From contig NZ_JAFBCM010000001.1 in NCBI RefSeq assembly GCF_016907715.1, positions 1,674,001 through 1,738,000 of the forward strand: 64,000 nucleotides of DNA, in the 5' to 3' direction. The notes under the pieces were generated by a model. That model was not told where the DNA came from. It made no database searches and was given only the letters and a program-made list of their open reading frames with translations. The stretch is from Tenggerimyces flavus. GTDB lineage: Bacteria; Actinomycetota; Actinomycetes; Propionibacteriales; Actinopolymorphaceae. Below, piece by piece: positions 44,794 through 53,755 of the stretch (positions are counted from its first letter, which is position 1; every line of letters begins with the position of its first letter). Position numbers and translations under genes: made by a program.

Positions 44794-45783
44794 TCAGTTG
44801 CCGGCCTCGAGCTCGGCGATGATCTGCTTGGCCTGGTTGATCGGGATCGAGAAGCCCAGTCCCACCGAGCCACCCTGCTGCCCGTTCCCGCTGGCCGGGG
44901 AGTAGATCGCGGAGTTGATCCCGATCACCTCGCCCTTCAGGTTCAGCAGCGGGCCGCCGGAGTTGCCCGGGTTGAGCGACGCGTCGGTCTGAATCGCCTT
45001 GTACGTCACGGTCTCCGGCTCCGAGCCGGAGCTGGTCCGGTCGTACGGGCTCTGCGGCGAGGGGGCGGAGTCGCCGACGGTCACGTCGCGGTTCAGCGCG
45101 CTGACGATGCCGGAGGTCACCGTTCCCTGCAGGCCCTCGGGCGAGCCGATCGCGACGACCTCGTCGCCGACCTGGACCTTGGACGAGTCACCCAACGTCG
45201 CGGCCTTCAGGCCGGAGACGCCGGACACCTTGATCACCGCGAGGTCGCTCGACGCGTCACGGCCGACGATCGTCGCCGAGGCGGTCGACCCGTCGTTGAA
45301 CGTCACCTTGATCTCTCCGTTGCCGTCGGCGGCGTCGGCGACCACGTGGTTGTTGGTCAGGATCTTGCCGTCGGACGACAAGACGATCCCCGAGCCGATC
45401 CCGGTGCCGTTGTACGTCTGCACCTCGACCTGCACGACGCTCGGCGACACGTTCTTCGCGATGGCCGCGATCGTCGCCGCGGTCTGGCTGGAGATCTGCG
45501 AGCCCGTCGCGGACGAGCTCGCGACGGGCGAGCCGGAGTTCGCCGAAGCGAGGCCACCGGCCAGTCCGCCGATCGCACCGGCACCGATCGCCACGGCCGC
45601 GAACGCCGCCGCCAACCGCATGGTCTTGCGTGGTCCCTTCGGGCCGCCCGCGGGCGGGACCGGCGGGGGAGGGGGAGGCGCCGCGGGCGGGCCGAAGGGC
45701 GGACCGAACGGTGGGCCATACATCGGCCCTGCCCTCCAGGGCGCTGGCGGGGGAACAGTTCCTGGGGTCTGCGTCTCAGTCAT
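44794..45783 (-). CDS. HtrA/DegP-like trypsin-fold serine protease without PDZ domain
   Basis: The 329-residue protein has a Pro/Gly-rich cytoplasmic N-terminus (about 1-53), one membrane anchor (MRLAAAFAAVAIGAGAIGGLAGGLA) and an extracellular protease domain. The triad is visible: His in ILTNNHVV, Asp in ASSDLAVIKV and Ser in NPGNSGGPLL. Most actinobacterial HtrA proteins have a C-terminal PDZ domain; here the chain ends after SVGLGFSIPINQAKQIIAELEAGN. It presumably degrades or checks misfolded exported proteins. It is a single gene with its own terminator. Confidence 0.9.
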   Translation of the reverse strand: MTETQTPGTVPPPAPWRAGPMYGPPFGPPFGPPAAPPPPPPVPPAGGPKGPRKTMRLAAAFAAVAIGAGAIGGLAGGLASANSGSPVASSSATGSQISSQTAATIAAIAKNVSPSVVQVEVQTYNGTGIGSGIVLSSDGKILTNNHVVADAADGNGEIKVTFNDGSTASATIVGRDASSDLAVIKVSGVSGLKAATLGDSSKVQVGDEVVAIGSPEGLQGTVTSGIVSALNRDVTVGDSAPSPQSPYDRTSSGSEPETVTYKAIQTDASLNPGNSGGPLLNLKGEVIGINSAIYSPASGNGQQGGSVGLGFSIPINQAKQIIAELEAGN

Positions 45784-46009
45784 GGTTCAGAGCTTCGTCG
45801 CCGCTCCCAAGAACGACCTGAGGTCTTCCTGAGGCTCAACGAATAAAGGGAACCTGAGAGATCTGCTAGCATCCTGTGTGGCTTCCAGGGAGCCGCCGGT
45901 CCGCGGAAAGGGCACAGCCCACCTGAGCAGGACTTCATTGTGGTGTGGCTCATCGCCCTCCTTTCACCTCGACGACGCGGACATCGAGGCAGACGAAAGG
46001 AGGTCGGCG

Positions 46010-47491
46010 ATGTCGACCATTTCGCTCCCTGACCATCCCAGCCTGGGCTACCTCAAGCAGCAGGCGCGCGCCCTCCAGCAGGACGTTCGCGCCGGTACGG
46101 CCGAGGCCATCGAACGCGTCGAGAGCCGCTACCCGTCCGGTGCCACCGACCGCGAGGCCTTCCCGCTCGCCACCGCGCAGCTGGTGATCGCGCGGGAGTA
46201 CGGGTTCCCCAGCTGGCCGCGGCTGAAGAAGTTCGTGGAGATCTCCGGCAGCTACCGCTGGGAGGTGCGCACCGACGCACCGGACGGCGAGTCCGTTGCC
46301 GCGCGGTTCTGCCGGCTCGCGTGCCTGATCTACACCCGCGGAGACGGCCCAGATCGTTGGGCCCAGGCACGCGATCTCCTTACCCAGCAGCCGAATCTCG
46401 TCGAGAACGACATCTGGGCGGCAGCGGCCGCGTTCGACGCCGCGACCGTCGAACGGCTCCTCGTCGACGACCCGTCGCTGGCCCGCAAGGGCGGCGGCCC
46501 GTACGGGTGCTCCCCGCTGTTCTATCTCTCCTACTCGCGCATCGCTCGCGACGTACCCAGGGACACGCTGCTCGGAATCGCGCACCGGCTGCTCGAGGCC
46601 GGCGCCGATCCGAACGAGGGCTACCTGTGGAACGGCGGCCCTTACCCGTTCACCGTGATCACTGGTGTGTTCGGCGAAGGGGAGCAGGGTCCCGACAACC
46701 AACCGCGGCAAGCGCATGCGCAGGACCTCGCGCGGCTGCTCCTCGAGTCAGGCACGAACGCCAACGACAGCCAGACGCTGTATGACCGGATGTTCCAACC
46801 AGGCAACGAACATCTCGAGCTGCTCTTCGAGTACGGGCTCGGCGGCGACGGCGGCACGTGGGAAGAGCGGATGGGCGAGACGCCCGCGGAAATGCTGCGC
46901 ACCCAGCTGAAGTGGGCGATCCAGCACGGGCTCCTCGACCGCGTCCGGCTGCTGGCAGCGAACGGTGTGGACGTACTTTCCCCTTACGACGATGGGGGAA
47001 CGCCGATCGAGCTGGCCACGGTGAACGGCCATGCGGCGATCGCGGACGTCCTCGCCGCGGCGGGTGCAGAGCGTCCGACGCTCGACCCCGTCGCCGCGGT
47101 GATCGCCGCGGCCATGGCGGGAGACCGTACGACGCTGGAAGCCCATCCCGACGCGGTCGCGGAGGCGCGCAGCGCCCGTCCAGGACTGCTCGTTTGGGCA
47201 GCCGCGCAAGGGCGAATCGACGCCGTCGCAACGATGCTGGACCACGGCTGGGACGTCAATGCCCGCGGCCGCAGCGACGTGCCGGAGGAGTGCGACTTCA
47301 CCACGGCGCTGCACTGCGCCGCTGGCGACGGCAACGTCGAGCTGACCAAGCTGCTGCTGGAGAGAGGCGCCGACCAGTCTCTCCGCGACAACAACTTCGA
47401 CGCCACGCCGTTGGGTTGGGCCGAGCACTTCGAACGTACGGAGACGATCGCGTTGCTGAGCGGGGGAAACGATGCAGACACTGACCACTGA
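46010..47491 (+). CDS. ankyrin-repeat protein
   Basis: The ATG at 46010 follows a strong ribosome-binding site (GAAAGGAGG) and gives 493 residues. The N-terminus (SLPDHPSLGYLKQQARALQQDVRAG ... FPLATAQLVIAREYGFPSWPRLKKFVE) is a helical region typical of a group of bacterial ankyrin proteins. Ankyrin repeats follow (LLEAGADPNEG, LLAANGVDVLSPYDDGGTPIELATVNGHAAIADVLAAAGAERP, MLDHGWDVNARGRSDVP, LLLERGADQSLRDNNFDATPLGWAEHF). It probably binds partner proteins; no enzyme motif is seen. The downstream GNAT gene overlaps its end by 20 nt. Confidence 0.88.
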   Translation: MSTISLPDHPSLGYLKQQARALQQDVRAGTAEAIERVESRYPSGATDREAFPLATAQLVIAREYGFPSWPRLKKFVEISGSYRWEVRTDAPDGESVAARFCRLACLIYTRGDGPDRWAQARDLLTQQPNLVENDIWAAAAAFDAATVERLLVDDPSLARKGGGPYGCSPLFYLSYSRIARDVPRDTLLGIAHRLLEAGADPNEGYLWNGGPYPFTVITGVFGEGEQGPDNQPRQAHAQDLARLLLESGTNANDSQTLYDRMFQPGNEHLELLFEYGLGGDGGTWEERMGETPAEMLRTQLKWAIQHGLLDRVRLLAANGVDVLSPYDDGGTPIELATVNGHAAIADVLAAAGAERPTLDPVAAVIAAAMAGDRTTLEAHPDAVAEARSARPGLLVWAAAQGRIDAVATMLDHGWDVNARGRSDVPEECDFTTALHCAAGDGNVELTKLLLERGADQSLRDNNFDATPLGWAEHFERTETIALLSGGNDADTDH

Positions 47492-48338
47492 CCGCCTGGA
47501 GCTCGTTCCCCTCGATCCGGCGCGGGACGCGGTCGCCCTGCACGCGTTGCTGAGCGATCCCGAGGTGCACGCGTACGGCGAGGAGAACGCCACCAAGGAT
47601 GTCCACGAAACCGAAGCCCGCTTGGAGAAGGACGTGGCGGGCAACGGCGGGTTGACATGGGTGATCCGCCTCCGAGGAACGGAGCAGGCCCTCGGCTGGG
47701 CCGGCGTCTTCTACGACCAGGGCACGACGATCCGCGGCCTGAGCTGGTACCTGCGCCGCGACCACTGGGGTCGCGGCATCACCAGCGAAGCGGCGAGGGC
47801 CGTCGTCGACCACCTTCTCGCCCAACCGAACATCGACGGGGTCGAGGCCTGGATCGACACGAGGAACCTCGCGTCGATCGGCGTCGCGCGACGCGCGGGA
47901 CTCGACGAGGTGTCACGGATGCCGCGCGTGTACGCCGATCATCTCGCCCAGCAGGTCGTGATGGCGCGAGCCGCCGAACCGCGAGATCCCGAGGTGCTGG
48001 CGGTCCGGCCGATGCTCTCCGTTCGCAACAGCAAGGCGACAGCGAGCGCGCTCTGCGGGGTGCTCGGGCTGCGGGTGGAGTTCGAGCACGACACGTACAT
48101 CCGACTGGCCGCGAGGCCATGGACGGCCAGCGTCGGTCTCGACCTCGTCGAGGAGGACAAGGCGTTCGCGACGGTGATCGTCGGGATCGGCTCCTCTGTC
48201 GACGAGTGCTACCAGCGCGCGCAGGACCAGGGGATCGAGACCGAATCCCCGCCGGAGGACATGCCCTGGTACCGACGGGAGTTCACGATGGTGCTCGACG
48301 GCAACTTCATCCGGGTGTCGGGGCCGACCCGACCGTGA
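47472..48338 (+). CDS. GNAT acetyltransferase fused to a VOC/glyoxalase-like domain
   Basis: The 288-residue protein has an N-terminal RimJ/RimL-type acetyltransferase domain (LTTDRLELVPLDPARDAVALHALLSDPEVHAYG ... YLRRDHWGRGITSEAARAVVDHLL ... NLASIGVARRAGL; CoA motif WGRGIT). A C-terminal half from about residue 185 (VRPMLSVRNSKATASALCGVLGLRVEFEHDTYIRLAARP ... SVDECYQRAQDQGIETESPPEDMPW, GNFIRVSGP) has the shape of a VOC-fold bleomycin-resistance/glyoxalase domain. The fusion is unusual. It may acetylate or bind a small molecule. It overlaps the ankyrin gene and the convergent DinB gene. Confidence 0.8.
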   Translation: MQTLTTDRLELVPLDPARDAVALHALLSDPEVHAYGEENATKDVHETEARLEKDVAGNGGLTWVIRLRGTEQALGWAGVFYDQGTTIRGLSWYLRRDHWGRGITSEAARAVVDHLLAQPNIDGVEAWIDTRNLASIGVARRAGLDEVSRMPRVYADHLAQQVVMARAAEPRDPEVLAVRPMLSVRNSKATASALCGVLGLRVEFEHDTYIRLAARPWTASVGLDLVEEDKAFATVIVGIGSSVDECYQRAQDQGIETESPPEDMPWYRREFTMVLDGNFIRVSGPTRP

Positions 48339-48879
48339 GCGCATAGAGATGGCGGGTCTGGCCGATCTCTGCAACGTTCTTCGTCAGCTCGAAGTTCACC
48401 CAGGCGGCGACTTCCCCCAACGGTAAGGGGGAGTCGCCGAACGGGAGGGCGGCGGTGCGCGCGGTCGAGTCGAGTTCCTCGGCTGACACCGAGAGCAACG
48501 CCGTACGCCAGGAGTCCTTCAGCTCCTCCAGCCAGGACACCGCCGATGAAGCGGAGCCCGGCCAGACCACGGACTCGCGCTCCGGTGCGGCACCGGAGCC
48601 GAAGCAGACGTCGTACGTCGACGTCCACCAGAAGCCGACATGCCACGTCAGCCAGCCGATCGTCGTCGCGGGAACGGGCGACGGCTCCGGCACCTCCCAG
48701 TCGGCCACCCACCGACCCGCGGCATCCGGCCGAACGGTCCACGCGGCAGAAGCCGGCGACCACAGGCACTCCGCATCGGTGAGACCAGCGGAGTGATGAG
48801 AGAACAACGACCAACACAAGTCCAGCTGCCAGACGAGCAGCGACACCCGAGGCTCTGTTGCGACTGTCATGATCGACAA
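48307..48879 (-). CDS. DinB-like protein
   Basis: The 190-residue protein shows the four-helix DinB pattern: LLVWQLDLCWSLFSHHSAGLTDAECLWSPASAAWTVRP near the N-terminus, TTIGWLTWHVGFWWTSTYDVCFG in the middle (His for metal), and a C-terminal WVNFELTKNVAEIGQTRHLYAL helix. DinB-like proteins include thiol-dependent transferases using mycothiol or bacillithiol. In an actinobacterium mycothiol would be the thiol, but the substrate is unknown. It overlaps the convergent GNAT-VOC gene by 32 bp. Confidence 0.8.
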   Translation of the reverse strand: MSIMTVATEPRVSLLVWQLDLCWSLFSHHSAGLTDAECLWSPASAAWTVRPDAAGRWVADWEVPEPSPVPATTIGWLTWHVGFWWTSTYDVCFGSGAAPERESVVWPGSASSAVSWLEELKDSWRTALLSVSAEELDSTARTAALPFGDSPLPLGEVAAWVNFELTKNVAEIGQTRHLYALTVGSAPTPG

Positions 48880-48900
48880 GCCTGGCAGAGGGCGAACGCG

Positions 48901-49359
48901 TCAGTCCATCGAGTTCAGGTGCGCCACGATCGACTCGCTGATCCGACGCAACTGTCGTACCTGCGTCGGCGTCAGCTGGTCGAACAGGTGCTTCCGTACG
49001 CCCTCCACGTGCCCGGGCGCCGCCGCGTCGACCGCCGCATAGCCCTTCGGGGTCAGCTGCGCGACCTGTCCCCGCCCGTCGGACGGATCCGCCACTCGCT
49101 CGATCCAGCCCCACTCCTCCAGCCGCGCCACCGCGTGCGAGGTCCGGCTCCGCGACGACCCGAGGATCTCCGCGAGCTCGCTCATCCGCAACCGCCGCCC
49201 CGGCTGCTCCGACAGCACGGCGAGCAGGATGTAGTAGGCGTGCGGCATTCCGGCGTCGCGCTGCAGCTCGCGGTCCAGCTGCTCGAACAGCATCCGCTGC
49301 GCGAAGATGAACGCGCGCCACGTCTGCTGCTCGGAGTCGTCGAGCCAACGCACAGCCAT
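48901..49359 (-). CDS. MarR-family regulator
   Basis: From the ATG at 49359 there are 152 residues with the MarR winged helix (LSEQPGRRLRMSELAEILGSSRSRTSHAVARLEEWGWIERVADPSDGRGQVAQLTPKG) and flanking dimer helices. It is divergent from the VOC gene. The two perfect palindromes between them (49380-49428) are very probably its operators, so it likely controls the VOC gene and itself. Confidence 0.9.
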   Translation of the reverse strand: MAVRWLDDSEQQTWRAFIFAQRMLFEQLDRELQRDAGMPHAYYILLAVLSEQPGRRLRMSELAEILGSSRSRTSHAVARLEEWGWIERVADPSDGRGQVAQLTPKGYAAVDAAAPGHVEGVRKHLFDQLTPTQVRQLRRISESIVAHLNSMD

Positions 49360-49379
49360 GGCTGGATCATACGAGATTT

Positions 49380-49428
49380 GTTGAGCGCTCAACCAGTGTC
49401 TGCTACCGTCCAAGGTTGAGGCCTCAAC
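49380..49428. promoter_or_regulatory. two perfect MarR-type palindromes in divergent promoter
   Basis: GTTGAGCGCTCAAC (49380-49393) and GTTGAGGCCTCAAC (49415-49428) are perfect 14-bp palindromes with identical outer halves, centred 35 bp apart, between the MarR gene and the VOC gene. A further half-site (CTCAAC) follows at 49430. Confidence 0.8.
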
Positions 49429-49454
49429 TCTCAACGCACACATCGGAGCGGACG

Positions 49455-49973
49455 TTGCCGATCACCCGCTTGAACCACGCCGTTCTCTACGTACGCGACC
49501 TGAACCGTAGCGTTGCCTTCTACCGCGACGTGCTCGGGTTCCGACGGCTGGACATGACGCCCGATGGCTTTTCCGGTGCTGCCTTCCTGCAGGCCGCCGG
49601 CAGTGACAACGACCACGACCTCGGCCTGTTCGAGGTCGGCGAGAACGCCGGCAGCTCCCAGGCCGGACGCCAGACGGTCGGGCTCTACCACCTGGCTTGG
49701 GAGGTCGACACCCTCGCCGAGCTGGCCACGATCCAGTCCAAGCTGCTGGCCGCCGGCGCGTTGGTCGGTACGAGCGACCACTCCAGCACGAAGAGCCTCT
49801 ACGGCAAGGACCCCGACGGGATCGAGTTCGAGGTCGTCTGGCTGGTCCCCGCCGACCAGCTCACCGACGAGATCCTCGAGGGCCGCAAGACCATCCGGCC
49901 GCTCGACCTGGTCGCCGAGGAGGAGCGCTACGGCGTGCTCACGCCGGGCGGCACCGCGTCCCGTATCTCATAG
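49455..49973 (+). CDS. VOC-family dioxygenase/glyoxalase-like protein
   Basis: The TTG at 49455 follows GGAG and gives 172 residues. Two VOC half-modules are visible: ITRLNHAVLYVRDLNRSVAFYRDVLGFR and GLYHLAWEVDTLAELATIQSKLLAAGALVGTSDH. The metal ligands His in LNHAVL and LYHLAW and Glu in DPDGIEFEVVW are in place. This fits extradiol-type dioxygenases, glyoxalases or antibiotic-binding proteins. The divergent MarR gene suggests induction by a small aromatic or reactive compound. DoxX follows 90 bp later on the same strand. Confidence 0.88.
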   Translation: MPITRLNHAVLYVRDLNRSVAFYRDVLGFRRLDMTPDGFSGAAFLQAAGSDNDHDLGLFEVGENAGSSQAGRQTVGLYHLAWEVDTLAELATIQSKLLAAGALVGTSDHSSTKSLYGKDPDGIEFEVVWLVPADQLTDEILEGRKTIRPLDLVAEEERYGVLTPGGTASRIS

Positions 49974-50062
49974 TTTGGACGCATTCTGAACCGATAAGCC
50001 CCTTTGGTCGTTCTGTGGAGACGAGCCGATCCATCCGCGCCTCCCTCCACGGAAGGACCTGC

Positions 50063-50512
50063 ATGTCTTCTCCTGTTCAGATCGCCCGCGACCTCGCCCT
50101 GCTCGTCGCCCGCCTCGGGCTCGGCGTGATTCTCATAGCCCACGGTTGGCAGAAGCTCTCCGACCAGGGCCTCGCCGGGACCGCCGCCGGCTTCGGTCAG
50201 ATGGGTGTCCCGCTGCCGACGGTCAGTGCTTACTACGCGACGTTCGTCGAGCTCGTCGGTGGCGTCGCGCTCATCCTCGGTCTCGCGCTTCCGCTGGTCG
50301 GCCTGCTGGTCGCCCTCGACATGGCGGGCGCGCTGGTGCTGGTGCACCTGCCGAACGGCCTGTTCGCGAGCCAGGGCGGCTTCGAGCTCGTTCTCGCCAT
50401 CGGCGTCGGCGCGGTGGCGATCGCCGCGGCGGGCTCCGGGCGACTCGGCCTCGACCACTACCTGCTCCGCCGTCGGTCGAAGCTCGGCGAAGAGCAGGGC
50501 GTTTCCGCCTGA
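50063..50512 (+). CDS. DoxX-family membrane protein
   Basis: The ATG at 50063 follows GGAAGGA; the 149-residue protein has four membrane segments. The DoxX signature LVARLGLGVILIAHGWQKLSDQGLAGTAAGFGQMGVPLPTVSAYYATFVELVGGVALILGL is clear. DoxX proteins are small membrane proteins linked to oxidative stress or thiosulfate:quinone chemistry. It follows the VOC gene and may share its MarR control. A strong hairpin terminator lies 20 bp downstream. Confidence 0.88.
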   Translation: MSSPVQIARDLALLVARLGLGVILIAHGWQKLSDQGLAGTAAGFGQMGVPLPTVSAYYATFVELVGGVALILGLALPLVGLLVALDMAGALVLVHLPNGLFASQGGFELVLAIGVGAVAIAAAGSGRLGLDHYLLRRRSKLGEEQGVSA

Positions 50513-50532
50513 CCAGCGCGACAATGGACTCC

Positions 50533-50565
50533 GGTCCCCCACCGACCAGTACTCGGTGGGGGACC
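50533..50565. terminator. 13-bp-arm hairpin after doxX
   Basis: GGTCCCCCACCGA and TCGGTGGGGGACC are perfect arms around a 7-nt loop, just after the DoxX stop and before the HAD gene. Confidence 0.8.
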
Positions 50566-50593
50566 TTCGCCTGTGGTGAATAGAGTCGAGGGC

Positions 50594-51253
50594 GTGGCGG
50601 AACCGTACGACCTGGTGATCTTCGACTGCGACGGCGTGCTGGTCGACAGTGAGACGCTCGGCATCAAGATCGACCATGCGTTCCTCGCCGAGGTCGGCTG
50701 GCCGCTGACCGAGAGCGAGATCATCGACAGGTTCGTCGGGCGTTCGGACGCCGACGTGATCGCCGAGGTCGAGGCGAACGTCGGTCCGCTCACTCCGGAA
50801 GCGGTCGAACGGTGGCGTACCGCCTATCGCGAACGGTTCATCACCGATCTCGTCGCGGTGGAAGGCATCGTCGAGGCTCTCGACGCGCTCGCGAAGCGCG
50901 ACGCGTTGACCTGTGTCGCGTCCAGCAGCACGCACAGCTCGCTGCGCAAGAAGCTCGGACTGACGGGTCTGTTCGACCGCTTCGAAGGGCGAATCTTCAG
51001 CGCCACCGACGTGCTGAACGGCAAGCCCGCACCCGATCTGTTCCTGCACGCGGCCGCGCACTTCGACGTCGAACCGCACCGCTGCGCGGTCGTCGAAGAC
51101 AGCCAGCACGGCGTACAAGCGGCACGCGCCGCGGGCATGCGCGCGTTCGCGTTTGGCGGCGGTGTCACACCCGGCGAACGTCTCGAGGGGCCGAACACGG
51201 TCGTGTTCACCGACATGCGAGACCTCCCATCTCTCTTGACAAGTTCGCCTTGA
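50594..51253 (+). CDS. HAD-superfamily phosphatase, beta-phosphoglucomutase-like
   Basis: The GTG at 50594 gives 219 residues (a GTG at 50573 would add seven). HAD motifs: I IFDCDGVLVDSE (nucleophile Asp), II CVASSSTHSS, III the Lys in NGKPAPDLFLHAA, and IV VVEDSQHGVQAARAAG. A helical cap lies between motifs I and II. This matches sugar-phosphate phosphatases or phosphoglucomutase-like enzymes. The substrate is not visible, although the GH36 gene downstream would fit sugar metabolism. Confidence 0.9.
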   Translation: MAEPYDLVIFDCDGVLVDSETLGIKIDHAFLAEVGWPLTESEIIDRFVGRSDADVIAEVEANVGPLTPEAVERWRTAYRERFITDLVAVEGIVEALDALAKRDALTCVASSSTHSSLRKKLGLTGLFDRFEGRIFSATDVLNGKPAPDLFLHAAAHFDVEPHRCAVVEDSQHGVQAARAAGMRAFAFGGGVTPGERLEGPNTVVFTDMRDLPSLLTSSP

Positions 51254-51466
51254 CAGGTGTCACTTCTGGGCCATTGACCGGATCCGGTCGGTACCCCAAA
51301 CCGGGGGTGTGAACGTTTCCAGTCAGAAGGGTGGACCGGGGTTGGAGGCCTTCCACACAGGTGGTTAGGGTCGGTTCGACCAACCTCGGGTGGCCACTCA
51401 ACTGACGTCCCGCTACCTGGGAAACAGCGCCCGTACAGTGACTCTTGCGCCCGAAAGGGGTCGACG

Positions 51467-53566
51467 TTGAGCGGTGAACCCACGGTGATCCGCTGGGGCG
51501 CCAACGGCGCCGAGCTGACCCTCGAGATCGTGCCGGACGGGCCGGTCCATGTCGCTGGGATCGGCGCCAGGGAAGGGAAGCCGGGCCGTTCCACAACGGG
51601 CGTTCCACTTGTGGAACTCGGTCTGTTGGGCGAAGGCCGGGTCGGCAGCGGTGGTTCCGCCGGGCATCGCAATCAGGCCGCGACCGGAAGACTTCGGTAC
51701 GTCTCGCACGAGACGACCGAGAGCGGCCGGCACCTCGAGATCGTGCAACGTGACCCCACCAGCGGGATTCGTGTCACCACGTTCGTCGAACAGTTCGACG
51801 ACATCTCCGCGCTGCGGATGTGGAACGACGTGTGCAACGAAGGCGAGGTGGCACAGACCGTCGTCTACAGTTCCACTCTCGTTCTCACCGGCTTCGTCAA
51901 CGAGGGCTCGTTCGCCGACCGGCTGCAGGTGCTGCTCGCGCGCAACGCGTGGAGTGCGGAGCTGCGCTGGCAACGGCTCGACCTCAACCAGGCCGGTCTC
52001 GTCAGCTACGCCGAGACGCCGGGACGCGGGAGTACGCAAGGCAGGTTCGCGCTGTCTGGCGTGGGCAGCTGGTCGACCGGCGACTACCTGCCGATGGGTG
52101 CGTTGATCGACGGTGTCGAGGGGCAGACCTGGTTGTGGCAGGTCGAGCACAACGGCCCGTGGCACTGGGAGTTGGTCGACCTCGGGCCGGACCTCGTGCT
52201 CGTCGCGAGCGGTCCCACCGACCAGGAGCACCAGTGGCGCAAGATCCTGGTGCCGGGTGAGACGTTCACCACTGTTGCCACTTCGCTCGCGGTGTCGGGC
52301 GGCGGCTTCGAAGGAGCGGTGGCGGAGCTCACCGCGTACCGCCGCGCGATCCGGCGCGTCAACCCGGACAACGAGCGACTCCCGGTCATCTTCAACGACT
52401 ACATGAACTGTCTGTTCGGCGATCCGTCGACGGAGAAGGAACTCCCGCTGATCGCGGCGGCGCAGAAGGCCGGTGCTGAGTACTTCGTCATCGACGCCGG
52501 CTGGTACGCCGACGACGAGGGCTGGTGGGACACGGTCGGCGCTTGGGAGCCGTCGACGACGCGGTTCCCCGACGGCCTGGCGTCGCTGCTGGACCAGGTT
52601 CGCGCGGCTGGGATGGTCCCTGGTTTGTGGGTCGAACCCGAGGTCGTCGGGATCCGGAGCGCGGTCGCCGACCAGCTGCCGGACGAGGCGTTCTTCATGC
52701 GTGGTGGGCGGCGTGCCGAGGAGAAGGGCCGCTACCACCTGGACTACCGGCATCCGGCCGTCATCGCGCACATGGACGGCGTGATCGACCGGCTGGTCGG
52801 TGAACTCGGCGTCGGCTACTTCAAGTTCGACTACAACGTGAACATCGGGGTCGGCACCGAGGTCGACGCCGACGCGCCAGGTGACGGACTGCTCGGACAC
52901 AACCGCGCTTTCCTTGCCTGGTTGGACGGATTGTTCGTACGGCATCCCTCCCTCGTGATCGAGAACTGCTCGTCGGGCGGCATGCGCACGGACTACGCGC
53001 AGCTCGCGCGGCTGTCGATCCACTCGACCAGCGACCAGACCGACCCGGTGCGGTACGCGTCGATCGCGGCGGCTTCGCCGACCGGGGTGACGCCGGAACA
53101 GGCCGCGGTGTGGGCGTATCCGCAGCCGGACTACGACAACGAGCTCAACGCGTTCTGCATGGTCAACGCGATGCTCGGGCGGGTGCATTTGTCCGGCCGC
53201 ATCGACCTGATGAGCAGCCGCCAGCTCGGTCGCGTGCGCGCGGCGTTGAACGCGTACAAGTCGATCCGTTCGCAGATCCGTACCTCGGTCCCGCGCTGGC
53301 CGCTCGGGCTGCCGGGCTGGTACGACCCGTGGGTGGCGCTCGCCCTGGACGACGGCGAGGACACCTTGCTCGCGGTCTGGCGCCGGGGCGGCTTGGACCG
53401 TTGCCACCTGAAGCTGCCCTGGCTGGCAGGGCTGCCGAGCACCGTGCAGGTGTTGTACCCGACCGACCTGCCGACGACCGCGAGCTGGGACCGCTCGACC
53501 GGAGTCCTCCGCCTCACCCTGCCCCCCGCCCCCAGCGCCCGCCTCCTCCGCGTCCGCCGCCGCTGA
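51467..53566 (+). CDS. GH36 alpha-galactosidase
   Basis: The TTG at 51467 follows AAAGGGG and gives 699 residues. An N-terminal beta-sandwich (to about 300) precedes the catalytic barrel. The motifs are FNDYMNCLFGDPSTEKELPLI, FVIDAGWYADDEGWWD, GLWVEPEVV, the nucleophile region YFKFDYNVN (Asp near 455) and the acid/base region ENCSSGGMRTDY (Asp near 509). A C-terminal beta domain ends the chain. It releases terminal alpha-linked galactose from oligosaccharides. No signal peptide is seen, so it acts in the cytoplasm on imported sugars. Confidence 0.93.
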   Translation: MSGEPTVIRWGANGAELTLEIVPDGPVHVAGIGAREGKPGRSTTGVPLVELGLLGEGRVGSGGSAGHRNQAATGRLRYVSHETTESGRHLEIVQRDPTSGIRVTTFVEQFDDISALRMWNDVCNEGEVAQTVVYSSTLVLTGFVNEGSFADRLQVLLARNAWSAELRWQRLDLNQAGLVSYAETPGRGSTQGRFALSGVGSWSTGDYLPMGALIDGVEGQTWLWQVEHNGPWHWELVDLGPDLVLVASGPTDQEHQWRKILVPGETFTTVATSLAVSGGGFEGAVAELTAYRRAIRRVNPDNERLPVIFNDYMNCLFGDPSTEKELPLIAAAQKAGAEYFVIDAGWYADDEGWWDTVGAWEPSTTRFPDGLASLLDQVRAAGMVPGLWVEPEVVGIRSAVADQLPDEAFFMRGGRRAEEKGRYHLDYRHPAVIAHMDGVIDRLVGELGVGYFKFDYNVNIGVGTEVDADAPGDGLLGHNRAFLAWLDGLFVRHPSLVIENCSSGGMRTDYAQLARLSIHSTSDQTDPVRYASIAAASPTGVTPEQAAVWAYPQPDYDNELNAFCMVNAMLGRVHLSGRIDLMSSRQLGRVRAALNAYKSIRSQIRTSVPRWPLGLPGWYDPWVALALDDGEDTLLAVWRRGGLDRCHLKLPWLAGLPSTVQVLYPTDLPTTASWDRSTGVLRLTLPPAPSARLLRVRRR

Positions 53567-53575
53567 CCCTGACCG

Positions 53576-53651
53576 GTGATCATGTACGTGATCATGAAGC
53601 CGGACTGGTCATATAGGCCGGGTTTCCCTTCATGATCACGTACATGATCAC
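53576..53651. repeat. 76-bp hairpin with 24-bp perfect arms
   Basis: Arms 53576-53599 and 53628-53651 are perfectly complementary around a 28-nt loop. Each arm is itself near-palindromic (TGATCATGTACGTGATCA). It lies 10 bp after the GH36 stop and may act as its terminator. The ATGATCATG motif is shared with the repeats at 39.3 and 58.7 kb. Confidence 0.85.
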
Positions 53652-53755
53652 GGACGGGAGGCGGGCGGGGGCGTCCCGTAGTGCCCCGGTATGACGCGGG
53701 AGTGAGCGCTTCGGGGTGACGTGCCGCCGGTCAGGTCGTCCGTACGTTCCGGCCC

